A stretch of DNA of 64,000 nucleotides from Hysterangium stoloniferum (GCA_015178975.1 WHVD01000052.1:496001-560000), one strand, 5' to 3'. Counted from the first letter of the stretch, positions 46,394-58,372 are shown. The notes: generated by a model from the sequence alone, not told the origin. Translations and numbers: made by a program.

Positions 46394-47576
46394 GCTCTTG
46401 GTGAAGACAATTGTTACTTTTAAGAATGACCTGCTGACTACTACTCTGAGTAGAAAGTGTTGGAATGTGTACATCATGAACAATAGATTCCGAGATCGGC
46501 ATCTATTTCAGGACATAAGATCGAGGATACACAAAAGGTGTTCCTCAATTCCTTTTGTTCCACATATTGCCATTGTTCTCTATATGATATTTAAACTATG
46601 TAGTTACACTATCTACACTTTACTCCGTTATACACTAATACGAGACTGAGATATACTCCTATGGTCTTGATTTCCAACAAAAACTTCACTATTGGTTGGC
46701 TCGTAGCATATTTTCCAGCCCGGAACGTCGGATGATATATCAACCACGATTCAAGAGTCCGCCGCCCCTCGCATCGTTGATCTATCTTATACTACCCTAC
46801 TCTTATTCCGAGTGAGTCTCTCTTATTGAACCGGCCGCGAGGAAACAACTTCTATGTGGTATCTTTATGATATTACACATTGACGACGACGATATTTGAG
46901 ACCCATACATCATAACATTCAATTAACCCATTTCGCTTCTGATGTATATCTTGGCAGCTGGCAGTTTATATTGGCCCAAGTGCACATGAAAGCTAAAATT
47001 TATGAAGATCGCCACGAATGGCTCGCTAACCGCCACATTCAAAAATGAACAAACTTCACAAGATAGCCGCTGCTCTTCTGGCCTCGAGGCAGGTCACAGC
47101 CACCGACTAGGAAGGTTAATCACACGTGGCAGTGCCTCGCTCGGCCCAAATGGAAGGATGGTACCTTACTCGTTTGCATATTTAAAACAAACCTTTATAT
47201 ATTTGAAATCAGGAGAAATACATTTGGGTGATAAAACGTACTGTGAACTGCATATATACTGGTTTGTAGCTGACGACGCTGAGAACAATGAGTCCGACTA
47301 CCCGGAAGTCCCCATGTTTAGCAGATTTGGCGCCTTGATTACCTACTTTGCTTAAGATTGTCCCCGATAGGTATTCCGATCAGCGTGGTCACTGCCGTCA
47401 TTCTTGTTGTCTTTAAGATTTAATATTAATACTGCCGGCAGCATGTCGGCACAGCCTCGTTATCAAGCCCATTATGATTATGTAAACGCCCCTTGGGAGC
47501 TCTCACTCTCTTAAGTCCTCATCGACATCCGCCGACCCCATCCCGCGTAGTAGCTTACAAGAACAGGTTGACATCA
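46394..47576. other. intergenic region between array members A and B
   Basis: No gene assigned. A 117-codon frame at 47002-47355 has no recognisable features, and I leave it uncalled. Confidence 0.4.
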
Positions 47577-48427
47577 ATGAGTTGGAACCCGCGTAATCCG
47601 ACTCGATCAGCCTATGAACCACCAATTCAATATGGATATTATCCTGCGACCAGTGCGGCCCAGTACCCCCCACATGTATACACCAACAACCAGTATTATG
47701 CCTCTCAACCATCACACCCCGTGCACCTGAATGATCCACGCTACGTATATCATTCGCCAGAGCCCCCCCACCACAAAGAATCACCTCGCTCTAACGCTCG
47801 TCCTCGCGATCATTCTCATTGTAGGTGGCCTGCGCCACGGGAAACACATCTGATCTCTCTTTTGCTGCAGCACCTCTGTTCCGCACACCAAATGAGATGC
47901 TTCAGCATTTCGACCACCGCGCAGGCACGGGGATACTGTGGGATATGAGATTCGCCCCAAGCACCTCACGCCGCCCCGGCAAGCACCGCCACAAGATTCC
48001 CCGCGGCCACGTCCAAAGAGTCGCGACAGAGCCAGGGACGAGGAAGATGCGGATTACAATATCGTCTAGACCCGATTGGGAGATCGAGGTGGCCCAGGAT
48101 AGTCAAAGTGAACGAGAGTTCTTTTCCGTCGAGGACGTGCTGTGCTCCATAACCGATTATCTGCGTCGACCTATAACCATTGATGAGTGGGAAGACATGT
48201 CTTCCGATCGCCAGAAACAACTCCACCTTTTGCGGCACGATAGACTTGCTGATGATGTGGTGGAATTCAATGCCGACAGTAGCGTTAGATATGTAGATTT
48301 GCTTGGGTGGAAGACTATTTTTGGCGGGTTGACACCTCTTGGACCAACAGAGTGGGGAATGGAGGTTATAGATCGGAGAAGGGTTCCCGAATTCAAGAAA
48401 AGAGGTTTGTTTTTTTTTTTTAAATAA
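47577..48427 (+). CDS. DUF6699-type protein, array member B
   Basis: Exon 1 is 47577-47820 and exon 2 is 47871-48427, with a 50-nt GTAGGT...GCAG intron in phase 1, giving 266 aa. Exon 1 is rich in Pro, Tyr, Ser and His (YPPHVYTNNQYYASQPSH). Exon 2 carries GILWDMRFAPS, MRITISSRPDWEIEV, SVEDVLCSITDYLRRP, LLRHDRLADDVVEF, VRYVDLLGWKTIFGGLTPL and EWGMEVI. The 3' end is uncertain. The frame runs into a poly-T stretch and stops at 48427, but a further GT-AG intron (donor after AAAAGAG near 48403, acceptor near 48471) would end the protein a few residues later. Same family and orientation as member A, 1.2 kb downstream of it. Confidence 0.78.
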
Positions 48428-49880
48428 CAACCTTCTGCCTGGAATGTTCTGCTAACGAAATTTCTCCCAGAGAACTAATGACAATAGCTGATGTGATGAA
48501 AATAACTCCAATAGCTGCAAAATTCCAGATCAAAACAAGTTAGCCATAAGTTATACCGAGTCGCCAGGCATTATATCAAATTCTTTCGAGTCGCTGAAAT
48601 ACCCATCCACCGCGCGAGTCCCGATCCAGAGACGACGTTACTGTAGGATGTGTTCGACTAGTAGTGTTAAATGTACGATTATGCTTTCGATCCTTTATTT
48701 GACGAGCTATCGCCGTTTTATTTAACATAATTGGGCTCGATGATGCCATGCTTACGAACGAATTGGTGTTATAAACTCATATTTGACTGGTAATTCTCTC
48801 CGCCACGTGATTCACTTGGCAACTTTTAAAAAGAACCAATTACACATTACACATTACGACTTTGTCTGATTGGTGTGCTGTATCCCTCTAGACCAGACAT
48901 CTAGGCAGACCTTTACGCTCAAATTCCCCTGTTTTGGGAATTTACAAGAGTGATCTATGTTGTCAATTCAGGGCCAGCTGTTTTTAAGTGGCCCAACTCC
49001 TCACAAAATTGCACATATATGTATGAACGTTGTTAGCAATTGCGTTATGTGGCTAGAATTAACCGATATGTGATTATAACGTAAGGACCTGAGTCATACC
49101 ATCACATTATTTGTTCGGAGGAGGCTGGGGGACTTCCCCTGCGCTGATAACTTTCTAGCCATTTACTGACATCCAGAGCGGGTTGGATGACCTGCACTTG
49201 AATGAATAGACGGGAACAGGAACCCGGCCCATGTAGTTATGTAACTTCCAAGCGCCTCTTCAATGCCAGGCCTAACGCATTCGAATTGGAGAACCAGCCA
49301 GTGATTCAGGTGGCCCTAAGACCTCGTGATCTTTCATCAATGAAACGTTCTCAACAGCTTAGGCATATTTGGAGCCTAGTGCGCCACAGAAACCTTCACA
49401 TTTATCCAGATGCGCCGTCTGATCCCACAAACTTAGTCGACAGGATGGATGGCCGATTTAGGCGTGGTTGAACAGTTTTGTTGATCAGTATGGACTTTAA
49501 TGTTAAGTGTTCACAGAGGAACTCACTTCGATTCAGAAGGTCGTTAATCTAAACTAAGTATATCCCTTATTCGGACGTAGAACTTTGACCAGGGATATTT
49601 GTCCGGCGTTGAGTGTCGCCGAATCTTCATTCCTCCAACAAATGTGGAAGGAACCTTGAAGCTCGAGACACTTGCCAAATCAACATTTGTTCCCGTTAAG
49701 GCAGGCAGATCTAGGCGTATTACGGCCTCGTATACAGTTAACCTGGGGTCCTTACTCTCGCGATAGCGATCACTATCGTTGCTTCCTAGAACGCAGTGTA
49801 TATAACCCTGCAATCCCGACAAAGACTCCACTTCGCCATATTTCACCCCACCTTGACCCTCTGAACATCCTTGACAAGCC
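48428..49880. other. intergenic region between array members B and C
   Basis: An 89-codon plus-strand frame (49202-49471, MNRREQEPGPCSYVTSKRLF) and a 130-codon minus-strand frame (49544-49936) have coding-like composition. Neither has a recognised domain nor a second exon that I could join. No repeat was recognised. Confidence 0.4.
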
Positions 49881-50677
49881 ATGTCCATCCCAGGTCGCCC
49901 ATACTCGTCATGGCCATATGTGGGATGGTCCCGCACCCCTCCTCCTCCTCCTCTAACGCCTCTTTTTTTTCCTCAATATTGGGTACCAACCCCACCACCC
50001 CCGCCCCCCCTTTACCCCATGCTGCACCCACGCTACATGCCATCTGCAGGGCGGAGTAAGTAGTAACAGACGATGGCACCCAGACTCTCAACGTTCTTGC
50101 CTCTCTAGACTCGCCATCGCGAATGATCAAGCCATGCAACATACTCGATCACTACAGCCCGATGGACCGGCTGGGCATCAGGTGGGACGTCAGAGAGGAT
50201 CCGGCAACCATCTGTTACTCGAGCAAGTCCGCCCGCAAGCCCTCCGATTCCCGCCTCAAAGGCCCCGCTACCGTTCCCGCCATCGCGGCCATGCACATCA
50301 CCATCGTGCGCGGCAGCCTTCCGTGGACCATCAACGTGCCCGTGGATGCCGGGGGCATCATATCCGTCGAAAAGGTCCTGGGGGCGATCTATGCGTGCCT
50401 CCAAAAGCCCTTGACGCAAGCCGAATGGGACAAGCTGGAAGGATCCAAAAGACGTAAGAATGCGCACGTTGCTCGTCTCAACCGGCTTCTCAAGGGCGCG
50501 GTGGCATTCGAGTTGGACCCCAAGTTAAAGCGTGTGGATCTGCTGGGGGAGTGTGTTATGTACGATGGCTTAAAGCCTGCGGAGCCCTATGATGCACCCA
50601 AGGAATGGGTTCTCACGTTGAAAATGGCGCCGGAGCTAGCAAGTGCGTTATTTCTCTTATCACGGTATCAACTCTAA
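49881..50677 (+). CDS. DUF6699-type protein, array member C
   Basis: Exons 49881-50055 and 50109-50677, phase-1 intron of 53 nt (GTAAGT...CTAG), giving 247 aa (744 nt). Exon 1 is strongly Pro-rich (MSIPGRPYSSWPYVGWSRT, then runs of Pro). Exon 2 carries GIRWDVREDPA, MHITIVRGSLPWTINV, SVEKVLGAIYACLQKPLT, RLNRLLKGAVAFEL, LKRVDLLGECVMYDGLKP and EWVLTL. The local GC content is higher than for the other members, and the sequence is the most diverged of the array. A last intron (donor after GCTAGCAA near 50640, acceptor near 50700) is possible and would change only the final residues. Confidence 0.78.
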
Positions 50678-51074
50678 ACTAACTTGGTTCCTATTGTTCA
50701 GTGTATTAACTTTCTGATCGATTGCACTATACTGTATCAGGTGTCCTTAGCGTGTCCTAATATTACATTTTACGTTATATCTTATCAAAATTTGCGAACA
50801 CATGATGTGATGACATCCCACGTAACGTAACAAAATTTGCTTAATTCCACAAGCGGTGATTTGACGTGCGTACGGGTGTGAATTACGATTGCGAGCCTGT
50901 ACATCTGTATCAAAAGAGCACTGGCAGCGCGACATCCTCCGAGGCCAAATTCATCACCCTGTAATGAGCTTATGACCTCCGTTAGTCTACTATCCAGCAC
51001 GCCGTGCAGCTTCTAGGGCTGAAACCTCAACGCCAAGTTTTTCCTGGAGTACAAAATCCAGTGTCAGGTAACGA

Positions 51075-52484
51075 TCAAAGAGAAACACGACCAAGACGGG
51101 CTCGACGTACAACTCTCGTATTCATGTCTGCCAAGTTCAGGTTCGCATACGGTGACGGACAGACAGGTGCCTTCCGGTCCCCCTTCGATGCCTGGGTGAA
51201 CACCTCCGCCATCAGCTCGTGGTTTCTCTTGAACCGCTCAATCGCAAGGGTCCGCGTCGAAACCGGCTCGTACTCGTCTGCTCGAACAGCCATTCAAACG
51301 GCAGCGCCAAACCGGCGCAGAAAGAAAATAACGCACCTCCCGAATCATCCTCGTCCATCCGCTGGGCCGCCGCCGCCACAGCAGCAGCAGCAGCAGCCGG
51401 CGGCACCCCACCAGCAGCGGGCATGCCCACCCCGCCGCCCGCAGCAGCCGCAGCAGCGCGCCTCCGCTCCCTCTCCATCGCGTCCATGACCTGGTTCTGC
51501 TGCGCAAGCGCCGCCGACCCGATGCCCAGCCCCAGCCCCACGTTCATCCCGGGGTTCATCGCCATGGGGTTGACATGCGCCGCGGGCATCGGCGGGCCGC
51601 CAGCGCCGCCGCCGCCCAGACCCACCCCAACCCCGTTGGGCTGGCCGGCTTGGACTCGTTGCCCCATGCGATCGCCTGCGACGAAGATCCGCGGTTCGGC
51701 GATCGGGCGGAGAGGGTAGGTGCGGACAAAGGCGGACAGGAGGTGGGCGGGGATGGCTAGACGAACGACGAGCGAAATGCGCGAACATTATTAGCCCGGA
51801 TGTGCGCACAGTAAAGACGTCACGTACGTGCTGGATCGGAGCGGAGATAATGTAGTAAGAATATCTGCGGGTTGCCGCCCTTTGTGAGGCGGTAGCGTCG
51901 ACGCATGCGGGATGCTGATTGTTCCGCGCCGCCGGGGATAAACCCGAACCGTATCTCACACACTTCGAGTTCCTGTCAGTGAAGAAAGATATATAAGTAA
52001 ATGGCTGGTTAGAATGTCGTTTCAGTCGAAGCAAGGAGCCAACGTACACGTCCATTCGCAGGCAACCGGAATGATTTCTCCTGCTCCAGCCATCGAATAC
52101 CATCTGGTGGTAAAGGTGCTTGGGGCTGTGGAATGAACACTAGATACGCTTGTCCGTCTACGCATTCATAGAACCATCAAGTTCTGCAATCAGCTTTAAG
52201 AACACCATACGATGCATCCACACACACACACCAGGCGGTTTATCAATGTACGTCCATGTAAACGGGACCCTAAATGCCATTTCTGCAGCCTGTGATAGGA
52301 AGCCGATTGCCTGCTCATACGGGATCTGTGCGTGCATTCCTATATTCTCAGGATACCGCAGGAAAAGATCTGCCTTTAAAAGCAAGGTTCAGCTAAATAA
52401 GATATATTGGCCAAAATCCAAGTTAGAAGGGTTTACTGTAGGAGACTGCTGAGGCAGCGGCTGTCCGCCCATTGGAAACGACAT
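51075..52484 (-). CDS. ssr4: Ssr4-like subunit of SWI/SNF and RSC chromatin remodellers
   Basis: Minus-strand exons join through short GT-AG introns: MSFPMGGQPLPQQSP (52484), IPYEQAIGFLSQAAEM and VPFTWTYIDKPP (52270-52340), AYLVFIPQPQAPLPPDGIRW (52080-52145), ELEVCEIRFGFIPGG through RRRYRLTKGGNPQ (51840-51970), an Ala/Gly/Pro-rich linker, and a C-terminal motif STRTLAIERFKRNHELMAEVF (51190-51270). This order matches the fungal Ssr4 (DUF1750) family, which acts in nucleosome remodelling. The second exon fits only with a one-base shift near 52372 or an unusually short 31-nt GT-AG intron. Both duplicated copies share this oddity. The extreme C-terminus (after residue context QASKG) is uncertain. 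Gene symbol by analogy with fission yeast. Confidence 0.7.
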
Positions 52485-53197
52485 GGTGGAAATGGGAACG
52501 CGTGCTTATAGCGTAGGTCGACCTTGACTTAACAAGTCAGTGTTGGAGATTGAAATTGTGTGAAAGCTGACGTAACTCCGCTCTTAAGTATGGCAGGTTT
52601 CTACTTTTGTTGAAAATTTCTCAACTCCAGTTCAATCATAGAGATGAGATTTTCCAGGTGAGGGTGATGCAGATCTAGAACTATGTCGACCTGGCAAACA
52701 ACGTGGCTCTCAGTTTATTGGAACCTCTGTACCACTCTGCAGATTGAAGAATACGAGCGCTACATAAGCTCATAACACATCCTTTTGTTCCATCCCTTTT
52801 GTTGTTAGTATTCTATTGATTAGCAGACATATATAAGTAGCCTAGTATCTACTCATTCATTTGTCCTAATCTTACTGCAAGATATACTCACAAACGAAAT
52901 TTATATATTGCTCTTATAGTTCATTCGGAGCTGGATGGGGTGGACTTGAACCTCCAGATATGTGGCGATCACTAGAAGCACTTAGACAAGCTTCATATTA
53001 AGGTTCAAAAATCGGTGAAATTATTCAGCTATATCAATAAAGCCGAAATCACTATGTATGTACACATGTTAAGTACATTTTCAGCTAGAAACGCTTGAGG
53101 ACATCGCCTCATTTGTACTGTTGAGCCATCATATAACTTAATTCGTGGTAGCAATGTAAGTAGTTGAAAAGTCTGAGTAACAGAGCTTTTCCTAATT

Positions 53198-53253
53198 GCG
53201 GACGGCTTGAATCCCCTGCAGGGGAGATCTGGGTTCGATTCCCGGTGGCGTGC
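53198..53253 (+). repeat. tRNA-like 3' half (class II type), copy 1
   Basis: The sequence shows a self-complementary arm TCCCCTGCAGGGGA, then CTGGGTTCGATTCCCGG, which folds as a perfect T-arm with a B-box, then TGGCGTGC and a run of T. The long variable-arm-like hairpin suggests a Ser/Leu-type tRNA. No matching 5' half or acceptor strand (GCACGCC) was found upstream, so it is a fragment rather than a working gene. The same piece in copy 2 (60338-60394) has a changed T-loop. Confidence 0.4.
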
Positions 53254-54082
53254 TTCTTTTCCCTCAACTTCTACATTGAGTAAACGCCTATCACAAAATT
53301 TTTATAGTAGTAGCCGGACATTGTCTTTAACCCTGATACACTGGTAGTCGGGACACCGTCGACAAGGCAATAGGATAGTCTCTTGTGTTGCACGGAGACC
53401 CGATGGCATAGAAATGAAAATAGTAAGGGCTACCTAATTTATTACCTGAGCGAACTACCATAGTGCTTCCGAGGTCTTTCTGGCATATTCGTGCTCCAGA
53501 CTTCTGCTACAGTGCTTTTCAACGATCCGCTTACTGATTTTAGACTACTACCGCGCCACACGACTTTTCTCTCAAATTTCCCACACAAAATGCATGTTGA
53601 TTCTCGCGCGGAGTTCTAAATAGCAATGACGACATTGGTAGATCTGTAAAAGCGATGCAGCTTCTCGAAGGATTGCTGTGCTCGTGGGTTAGTCTGTAAG
53701 TAAATATTCCCATTTTCTTCGTCCCTGCCTCTCGACCTATGATTTATTCTACGTGTTTCTCTTGAGGCTTACAATAGTTACGAGGCGGGGCCACTGTCAC
53801 ACTCATTTGTCCCAAATTAACTGATCCTACCTATGGGCCGCTTCTTCTCCCGGCCAAAAATACCAGCCTTCTTCCAAATTCTCTAGCTTGGCAGAAGAAT
53901 CGGAAACACTACGCACGCGCTCCCGCTCACTTGCAACCATTCTGGACATTGCAGTCATTCATTGCTAGGCTATGTTGCATAAATAGTACTAACGGTGCTA
54001 TGGCACTGAAATCAATCTGCCAGCGAGGTGTCATACAGCAATGTTCCGTAAAGCCGAGACGCCCCTTGTGACGAAATCCCAT

Positions 54083-54415
54083 TCAAAGTATTGATGTTTA
54101 TTCTCGGCAATATCTCATTTTTCATGTCCAGTAGATATTTGCCACCTTACAGGGCTACAGAGTTTTCTTGGCCCAAACGGCATTACATGGCCTCAAATCT
54201 CTTGAGTTATGCTGGTCACCTGAAGATTCCCCGATGAACTGCATGTTTCTCACACTTCTATCCGGATCTTATGCATTTGGTTAGAGCAAGTAATTTAAGT
54301 TCAAAGGCACAACAAGGCTGTTCAAGCTGCCTATATATTCCTTCAACTGGAATCTTCACAAACCACATTGCCCTCGCCTTCAATTTCATCATTACACCTC
54401 ACTTCTTGCTGAAAA
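54083..54415 (+). promoter_or_regulatory. repeated 5' region of the D/E/F genes
   Basis: The sequence upstream of member D (TATGCATTTGGTTAGAGCAAG...CTATATATTCCTTCAACTGG...) recurs before E (55691-55839) and F (about 61466-61617), and once inverted (55281-55690). CCTATATATTCC about 85 bp before the start codon is a candidate TATA element. Because it is kept in all copies, it probably holds the core promoter. Confidence 0.5.
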
Positions 54416-55156
54416 ATGGCGGGATACCCCATGAACCAACACCCCAGCGTGTTTAATCACCATATACCTTTATATCCGACCAATCCTTCGGTCTACTCGA
54501 CCCTCTATCCAGCGTATCCAGGATATCCAATTTTCATTCCAGTGCCTCCTCCCCCTCCTCCCCTACCCCAACCAATTTCCCAACGTGAGTAATACATGAC
54601 GGCCTACACCTCCTCACATATGTTCTGACCTTTCATTACAGCAAGACGGCATACACCATCACTCAATTACTTATTGTACCGTTTCAATCGTAAGCAGCGC
54701 CGTGGGGTAGAATGGGATATGCGATACCCTCTGTTATCACGAGAGGCACATCCTAGATCTGCGCCCGAGATTCGGGTGGAGGATTTGAGGACGCCTGTGT
54801 CAGAGTCGATGATAAGAAAGATGAGGATCGTATTCGACCATTCTGACTGGGAAGTCAATGTCAAGTATGACAGAGCAAAGTCGGAGACGGTTCTTGTTGA
54901 GGACGTCTTCGAGGAATTGTTTCTATTCTTGCAGTCACCGATACAGGAGAATTACTGGAAAAGTATCTCTGCGTCGAAGCGTGCACGTTTGCACAATAAC
55001 CGGTGCAACCGTTTGGCCCAAGGACGGCCGTCACTGCGCGACATCGACACCGAAATCCGATTCGTGGATGCGTTGGAGGGCACTATGTTTGGTGGTTTGA
55101 CACCAATTCCAGGTTCTACGGATTGGGTAGTTGCATACATTCCGAGAAAAGTCTAG
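54416..55156 (+). CDS. DUF6699-type protein, array member D
   Basis: Exons 54416-54584 and 54642-55156 with a 57-nt GTGAGT...ACAG intron in phase 1; 684 nt, 227 aa. Exon 1 is Pro/Tyr-rich (MAGYPMNQHPSVFNHH, later VPPPPPPLPQP). Exon 2: GVEWDMRYPLLS, MRIVFDHSDWEVNV, LVEDVFEELFLFLQSP, RCNRLAQGRPSLRDI, EIRFVDALEGTMFGGLTPI and DWVVAYIPRKV. It is very similar to E and F, so this branch of the family expanded recently. It lies about 1.9 kb upstream of the divergent Ssr4 start codon. No frame defect was seen. Confidence 0.82.
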
Positions 55157-55280
55157 GCGTAAAATATGCATTTGAAATGTTGTTTTTCATTACTTTGCCC
55201 CACGCTTATAAGTAAAAAAAAACCTTTTGGTCCCAATACACTTCCATTTAGAACATCTAGGATGGGATGCGAGATTGTCT

Positions 55281-55690
55281 CGACCGAAGGATTGGTCGGA
55301 TATAAAGGTATATGGTGATTAAACACGCTGGGGTGTTGGTTCATGGGGTATCCCGCCATTTTCCAGCAAGAAGTGAGGTGTAATGATGAAATAGGCGAGG
55401 GCAATGTGGTTTGTGAAGATTCCAGTTGAAGGAATATATAGGCAGCTTGAACAGCCTTGTTGTGCCTTTGAACTTAAATTACTTGCTCTAACCAAATGCA
55501 TAAGATCCGGATAGAAGTGTGAGAAACATGCAGTTCATCGGGGAATCTTCAGGCGACCAGCATAACTCAAGAGATTTGAGGCCATGTAATGCCGTTTGCG
55601 CCAAGAAAACTTTGTAGCCCTGTAAGCTGGCAAATATCTACTGGACATGAAAAATGAGATATTGCCGAGAATAAACATCAATACTTTGAA
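55281..55690 (-). repeat. inverted fragment of the DUF6699 promoter and first exon
   Basis: On the minus strand this repeats 54083-54491, that is the 5' region plus the first 25 codons of member D (MAGYPMNQHPSVFNHH). It breaks off after CCTTCGGTC and joins the 3' flank of gene D. Its other end abuts the direct copy of the promoter of gene E, making an inverted repeat of roughly 180-bp stems immediately upstream of E. Confidence 0.88.
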
Positions 55691-55839
55691 CTTATGCATT
55701 TGGTTAGAGCAGGTAATTTTAAGTTCAAAGGCACAACAAGGCTGTTCCAGCTGCCTATATATTCCTTCAACTGGAATCTTCACAAACCACATTGCCCTCG
55801 CCTTCAATTTCATCATTACACCTCACTTCTTGCTGAAAA

Positions 55840-56579
55840 ATGGCGGGATACCCCATGAACCAACACCCCAGCGTGTTTAATCACCATATACCTTTATATC
55901 CGACCAATGCTTCGGGCCACTCGGCCCTCTATCCAGCGTACCCAGGATATCCAATTTTCATCCCAGTGCCTCCTCCCCAACCCGCCTCACCCCAACCAAT
56001 TTCCCCACGTGAGTAATGCATGACAGCTCACACCTCCTCACATATGTTCTGACCTTTCATTACAGCAAGACGGCATACACCTACACTCCATGCCCTATTG
56101 TACCGTTTCAATCGTAAGGCGCGCCGTGGGATAAAATGGGATATGCGATACCCCCTTTTATCACCAGAGGCACATCCTAGATCTGGGGCGGAGATTCGGG
56201 AGGAGGATTTGAAGATGCCTGTGTCGAGTCGATGATGAGAACGATGAGGATCGTATTCGACCATTCTGACTGGGAAGTCAATGTCAAGTATGACAGAGCA
56301 AAGTCGGAGACGGTTCTTGTTGAGGACGTCTTCGAGGAATTGTTTCTATTCTTACAGTCACCGATACAAGAGAATTACTGGAAAAGTATCTCTGCGTCAA
56401 AGCGTGCACGTTTGCACAATAACCGGTGCAACCGTTTGGCCCAAGGACGGCCGTCACTGCGCGACATCGACACCGAAATCCGATTCGTGGATGCGTTGGA
56501 AGGCACTATGTTTGGTGGTTTGACACCAATTCCAGGTTCTACGGATTGGGTAGTTGCATACATTCCGAGAAAAGTCTAG
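55840..56579 (+). pseudogene. DUF6699-type gene, array member E, frameshifted
   Basis: Exon 1 (55840-56008) and the intron match member D. Exon 2 starts at 56066. Near 56224 the sequence reads GTGTCGAGTCGATG where D has GTGTCAGAGTCGATG. The single missing base puts a stop (TGA) a few codons later, before the main part of the domain. The remaining 115 codons from an ATG at 56232 to 56579 are intact and nearly identical to D, so the lesion is young or a sequencing error. Translation from the internal ATG would yield a domain without the Pro-rich N-terminus. Confidence 0.82.
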
Positions 56580-56882
56580 GCATAAAATATGCATTTGAAA
56601 TGTTGTTTTTCATACTTTGCCCCACGCTTATAAGTAAAAAAAAACCTTTTGGTCCGAATACACTTCCATTTAGAACATCTAGGATGGGATGCGAGATTGT
56701 CTGATATCTACAATTGCTTTTAGGGGGCATGTCGATGCTATAGGTGTATGTTGTGGACCTTTGTTCGAATTACGAGGTGTAAGACTAGCATCTGCTGCAG
56801 GCGCAGACAGACACTAGAATGAGTTGTGGGGAATAAAACCACTACTGTATTGAAAATCCACATGTATATAATATAAACTAGT

Positions 56883-56946
56883 GGGAAACAATGGGATGTG
56901 AGAACAATGGGATGTGAGAACAATGGGATGTGAGAACAATGGAATG
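56883..56946 (+). repeat. 16-bp minisatellite, four units
   Basis: AACAATGGGATGTGAG repeated three to four times, with a last variant AACAATGGAATGTGGA. In the duplicated segment (62650-62715) the array is shorter and degenerate, so it has changed since the duplication. Confidence 0.85.
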
Positions 56947-57716
56947 TGGACAACAATGGAACTAAAAATTGCCAAATCACAGTGTAGGGAGTCACACTCC
57001 CTTACAGAGGCAACTTCTTATAATTGACCCCGCTTTCCTCCGTAAAAACTTTAATGAGTAGTAAACTAAAACCGCTATTTCAGTGCTAGTCCAGTGCATG
57101 CCACTGTGGTCAGTTACAGCTCGTGCGATGGGTTTTCCAACAGCTGGTCACCTCCATCTTACAACATGGTTCTCAGAATTCACGACCAGTCTGAAATAGT
57201 ACATCAAAGATTTCCCAATGATTGAACGATGAAGTCGGCACAATCGCATAAAAAATCTACTGTGCACCATTGCGTATATTTCACTGAGTCCTAAGAGTCA
57301 GCGTATGATGGTATGATGTTTGATAACAAGATAAATAGAGATAATAGAGTAATTACTTGGCATATCAACTATACCCAAGAATTTCAAAGTTGTGAGACTT
57401 TTATTTTACTTCTCACGATCATCTTTTAAACTTTCAAACACTATAGTAGATCATCATATCCATAACAGGCAGAAGTATGTATACACGAGGCTCCCCGCTT
57501 GTGCATGACGCGTTTGCACCGTGCAGGCAAGTAAATACCTATACATTATAAGTACAGTGAAAAGAAGATAAGCTTCCAATGTGTACGTTCACTCGGAATA
57601 CCTTTAAATAGAGATTTAGAGATTTTGTATTTTCTGCTTTTGTACATGTAATCGCAACGATTTACGAATTGTGAAACATAAAATGGCATGCCTCGAAACA
57701 CTACCAAGGTCGGTCC

Positions 57717-58372
57717 CTAAATATCACGCCATTTGTGGAAGAGGGATAGCGGGGACAATTGGGTTAAGATATTGCACAACGACTGCAGATCTTCTTTCAA
57801 TTTGAGATCATCTTTCCAGAAGAATTGGATGACCCAAATAAGTGTGACCCCAAGTGCTAGAGCCGCAAAGGTATCAGTAAATTAGCGATGGCGGCACATT
57901 ATTGTTTCACATACCGAGAGCTAGCGAGCCGATGATTATTTCTGAATGTGTGCTGACGCCCGATTTGAATACATACGGCAGTAACACTGCAATGAACGAC
58001 ACCATAGCCCACATAAGGAGCGCGTATGGGTAATCATCGTCGCCATAGTAGAGGTCCCGGAGCCAAAAGATTGAAGTCTTGTCGTGATCCACGAAATAGT
58101 AGGAATATTGGTCTTTATCTTGGCCTATAGATACAACTAATTCGACATCAGGACCATCGAAGTGCTTGTGGCCCAGTGCATTAAGCGATTCAAAGAGCAG
58201 CTGTACGAAGTCCATGACGAGTTGTCACCTCCTTCTCCCAGATATTACTTTCCGTGATGACGGCAAAATAGGGCCATTCCGTCCATTTTATTATACAATA
58301 AGGTTGCCCCTCGGGGTGGACATGCATTTCCCAACCGGGTGGGAGGAGTGCACGTCTAGTTTCATAGCACAT
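57717..58372 (-). CDS. WW-domain-like protein with two predicted membrane segments
   Basis: The minus-strand exon at 58372 reads ALLPPGWEMHVHPEGQPYC, the N-terminal half of a WW-type motif, then YFAVITESNIWEKE. After a frame break, MDFVQLLFESLNALGHKHF, ELVVSIGQDKDQYSYYFVDH and IFWLRDLYY follow, a pattern I know from WW-type proteins of Agaricomycetes. YALLMWAMVSFIAVLLPYVF is a likely membrane helix. A GT-AG intron (donor near 57917, acceptor near 57861) leads to a last exon with VTLIWVIQFFW and the stop at 57717. The break near 58213 needs a 1-nt shift or a 28-nt GT-AG intron. It may be a true lesion. The 5' start is uncertain; an upstream exon is likely. Confidence 0.55.

Larger units (their letters stand above)
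51938..58029 (+). repeat. copy 1 of a direct segmental duplication
   Basis: Homologous to 59097-63788 in the same orientation with scattered substitutions and small indels. It contains the 5' half of the Ssr4 gene, a tRNA-like fragment, DUF6699 members D and E, and the 3' half of the WW gene. It is about 1.4 kb longer than copy 2 because the DUF6699 unit is doubled here. Confidence 0.88.

Noticed and set aside
49544-49936. 130-codon minus-strand frame before DUF6699 member C
   Set aside because: It overlaps the likely promoter and first exon of member C and has no recognised domain or splice partner.
51345-52103. 252-codon minus-strand frame overlapping the Ssr4 region
   Set aside because: It reads through introns and in the wrong frame for the Gly/Ala-rich exon. 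The spliced Ssr4 model explains the same DNA better. Plus-strand frames at 51004-51719 are antisense shadows of the GC-rich exon.
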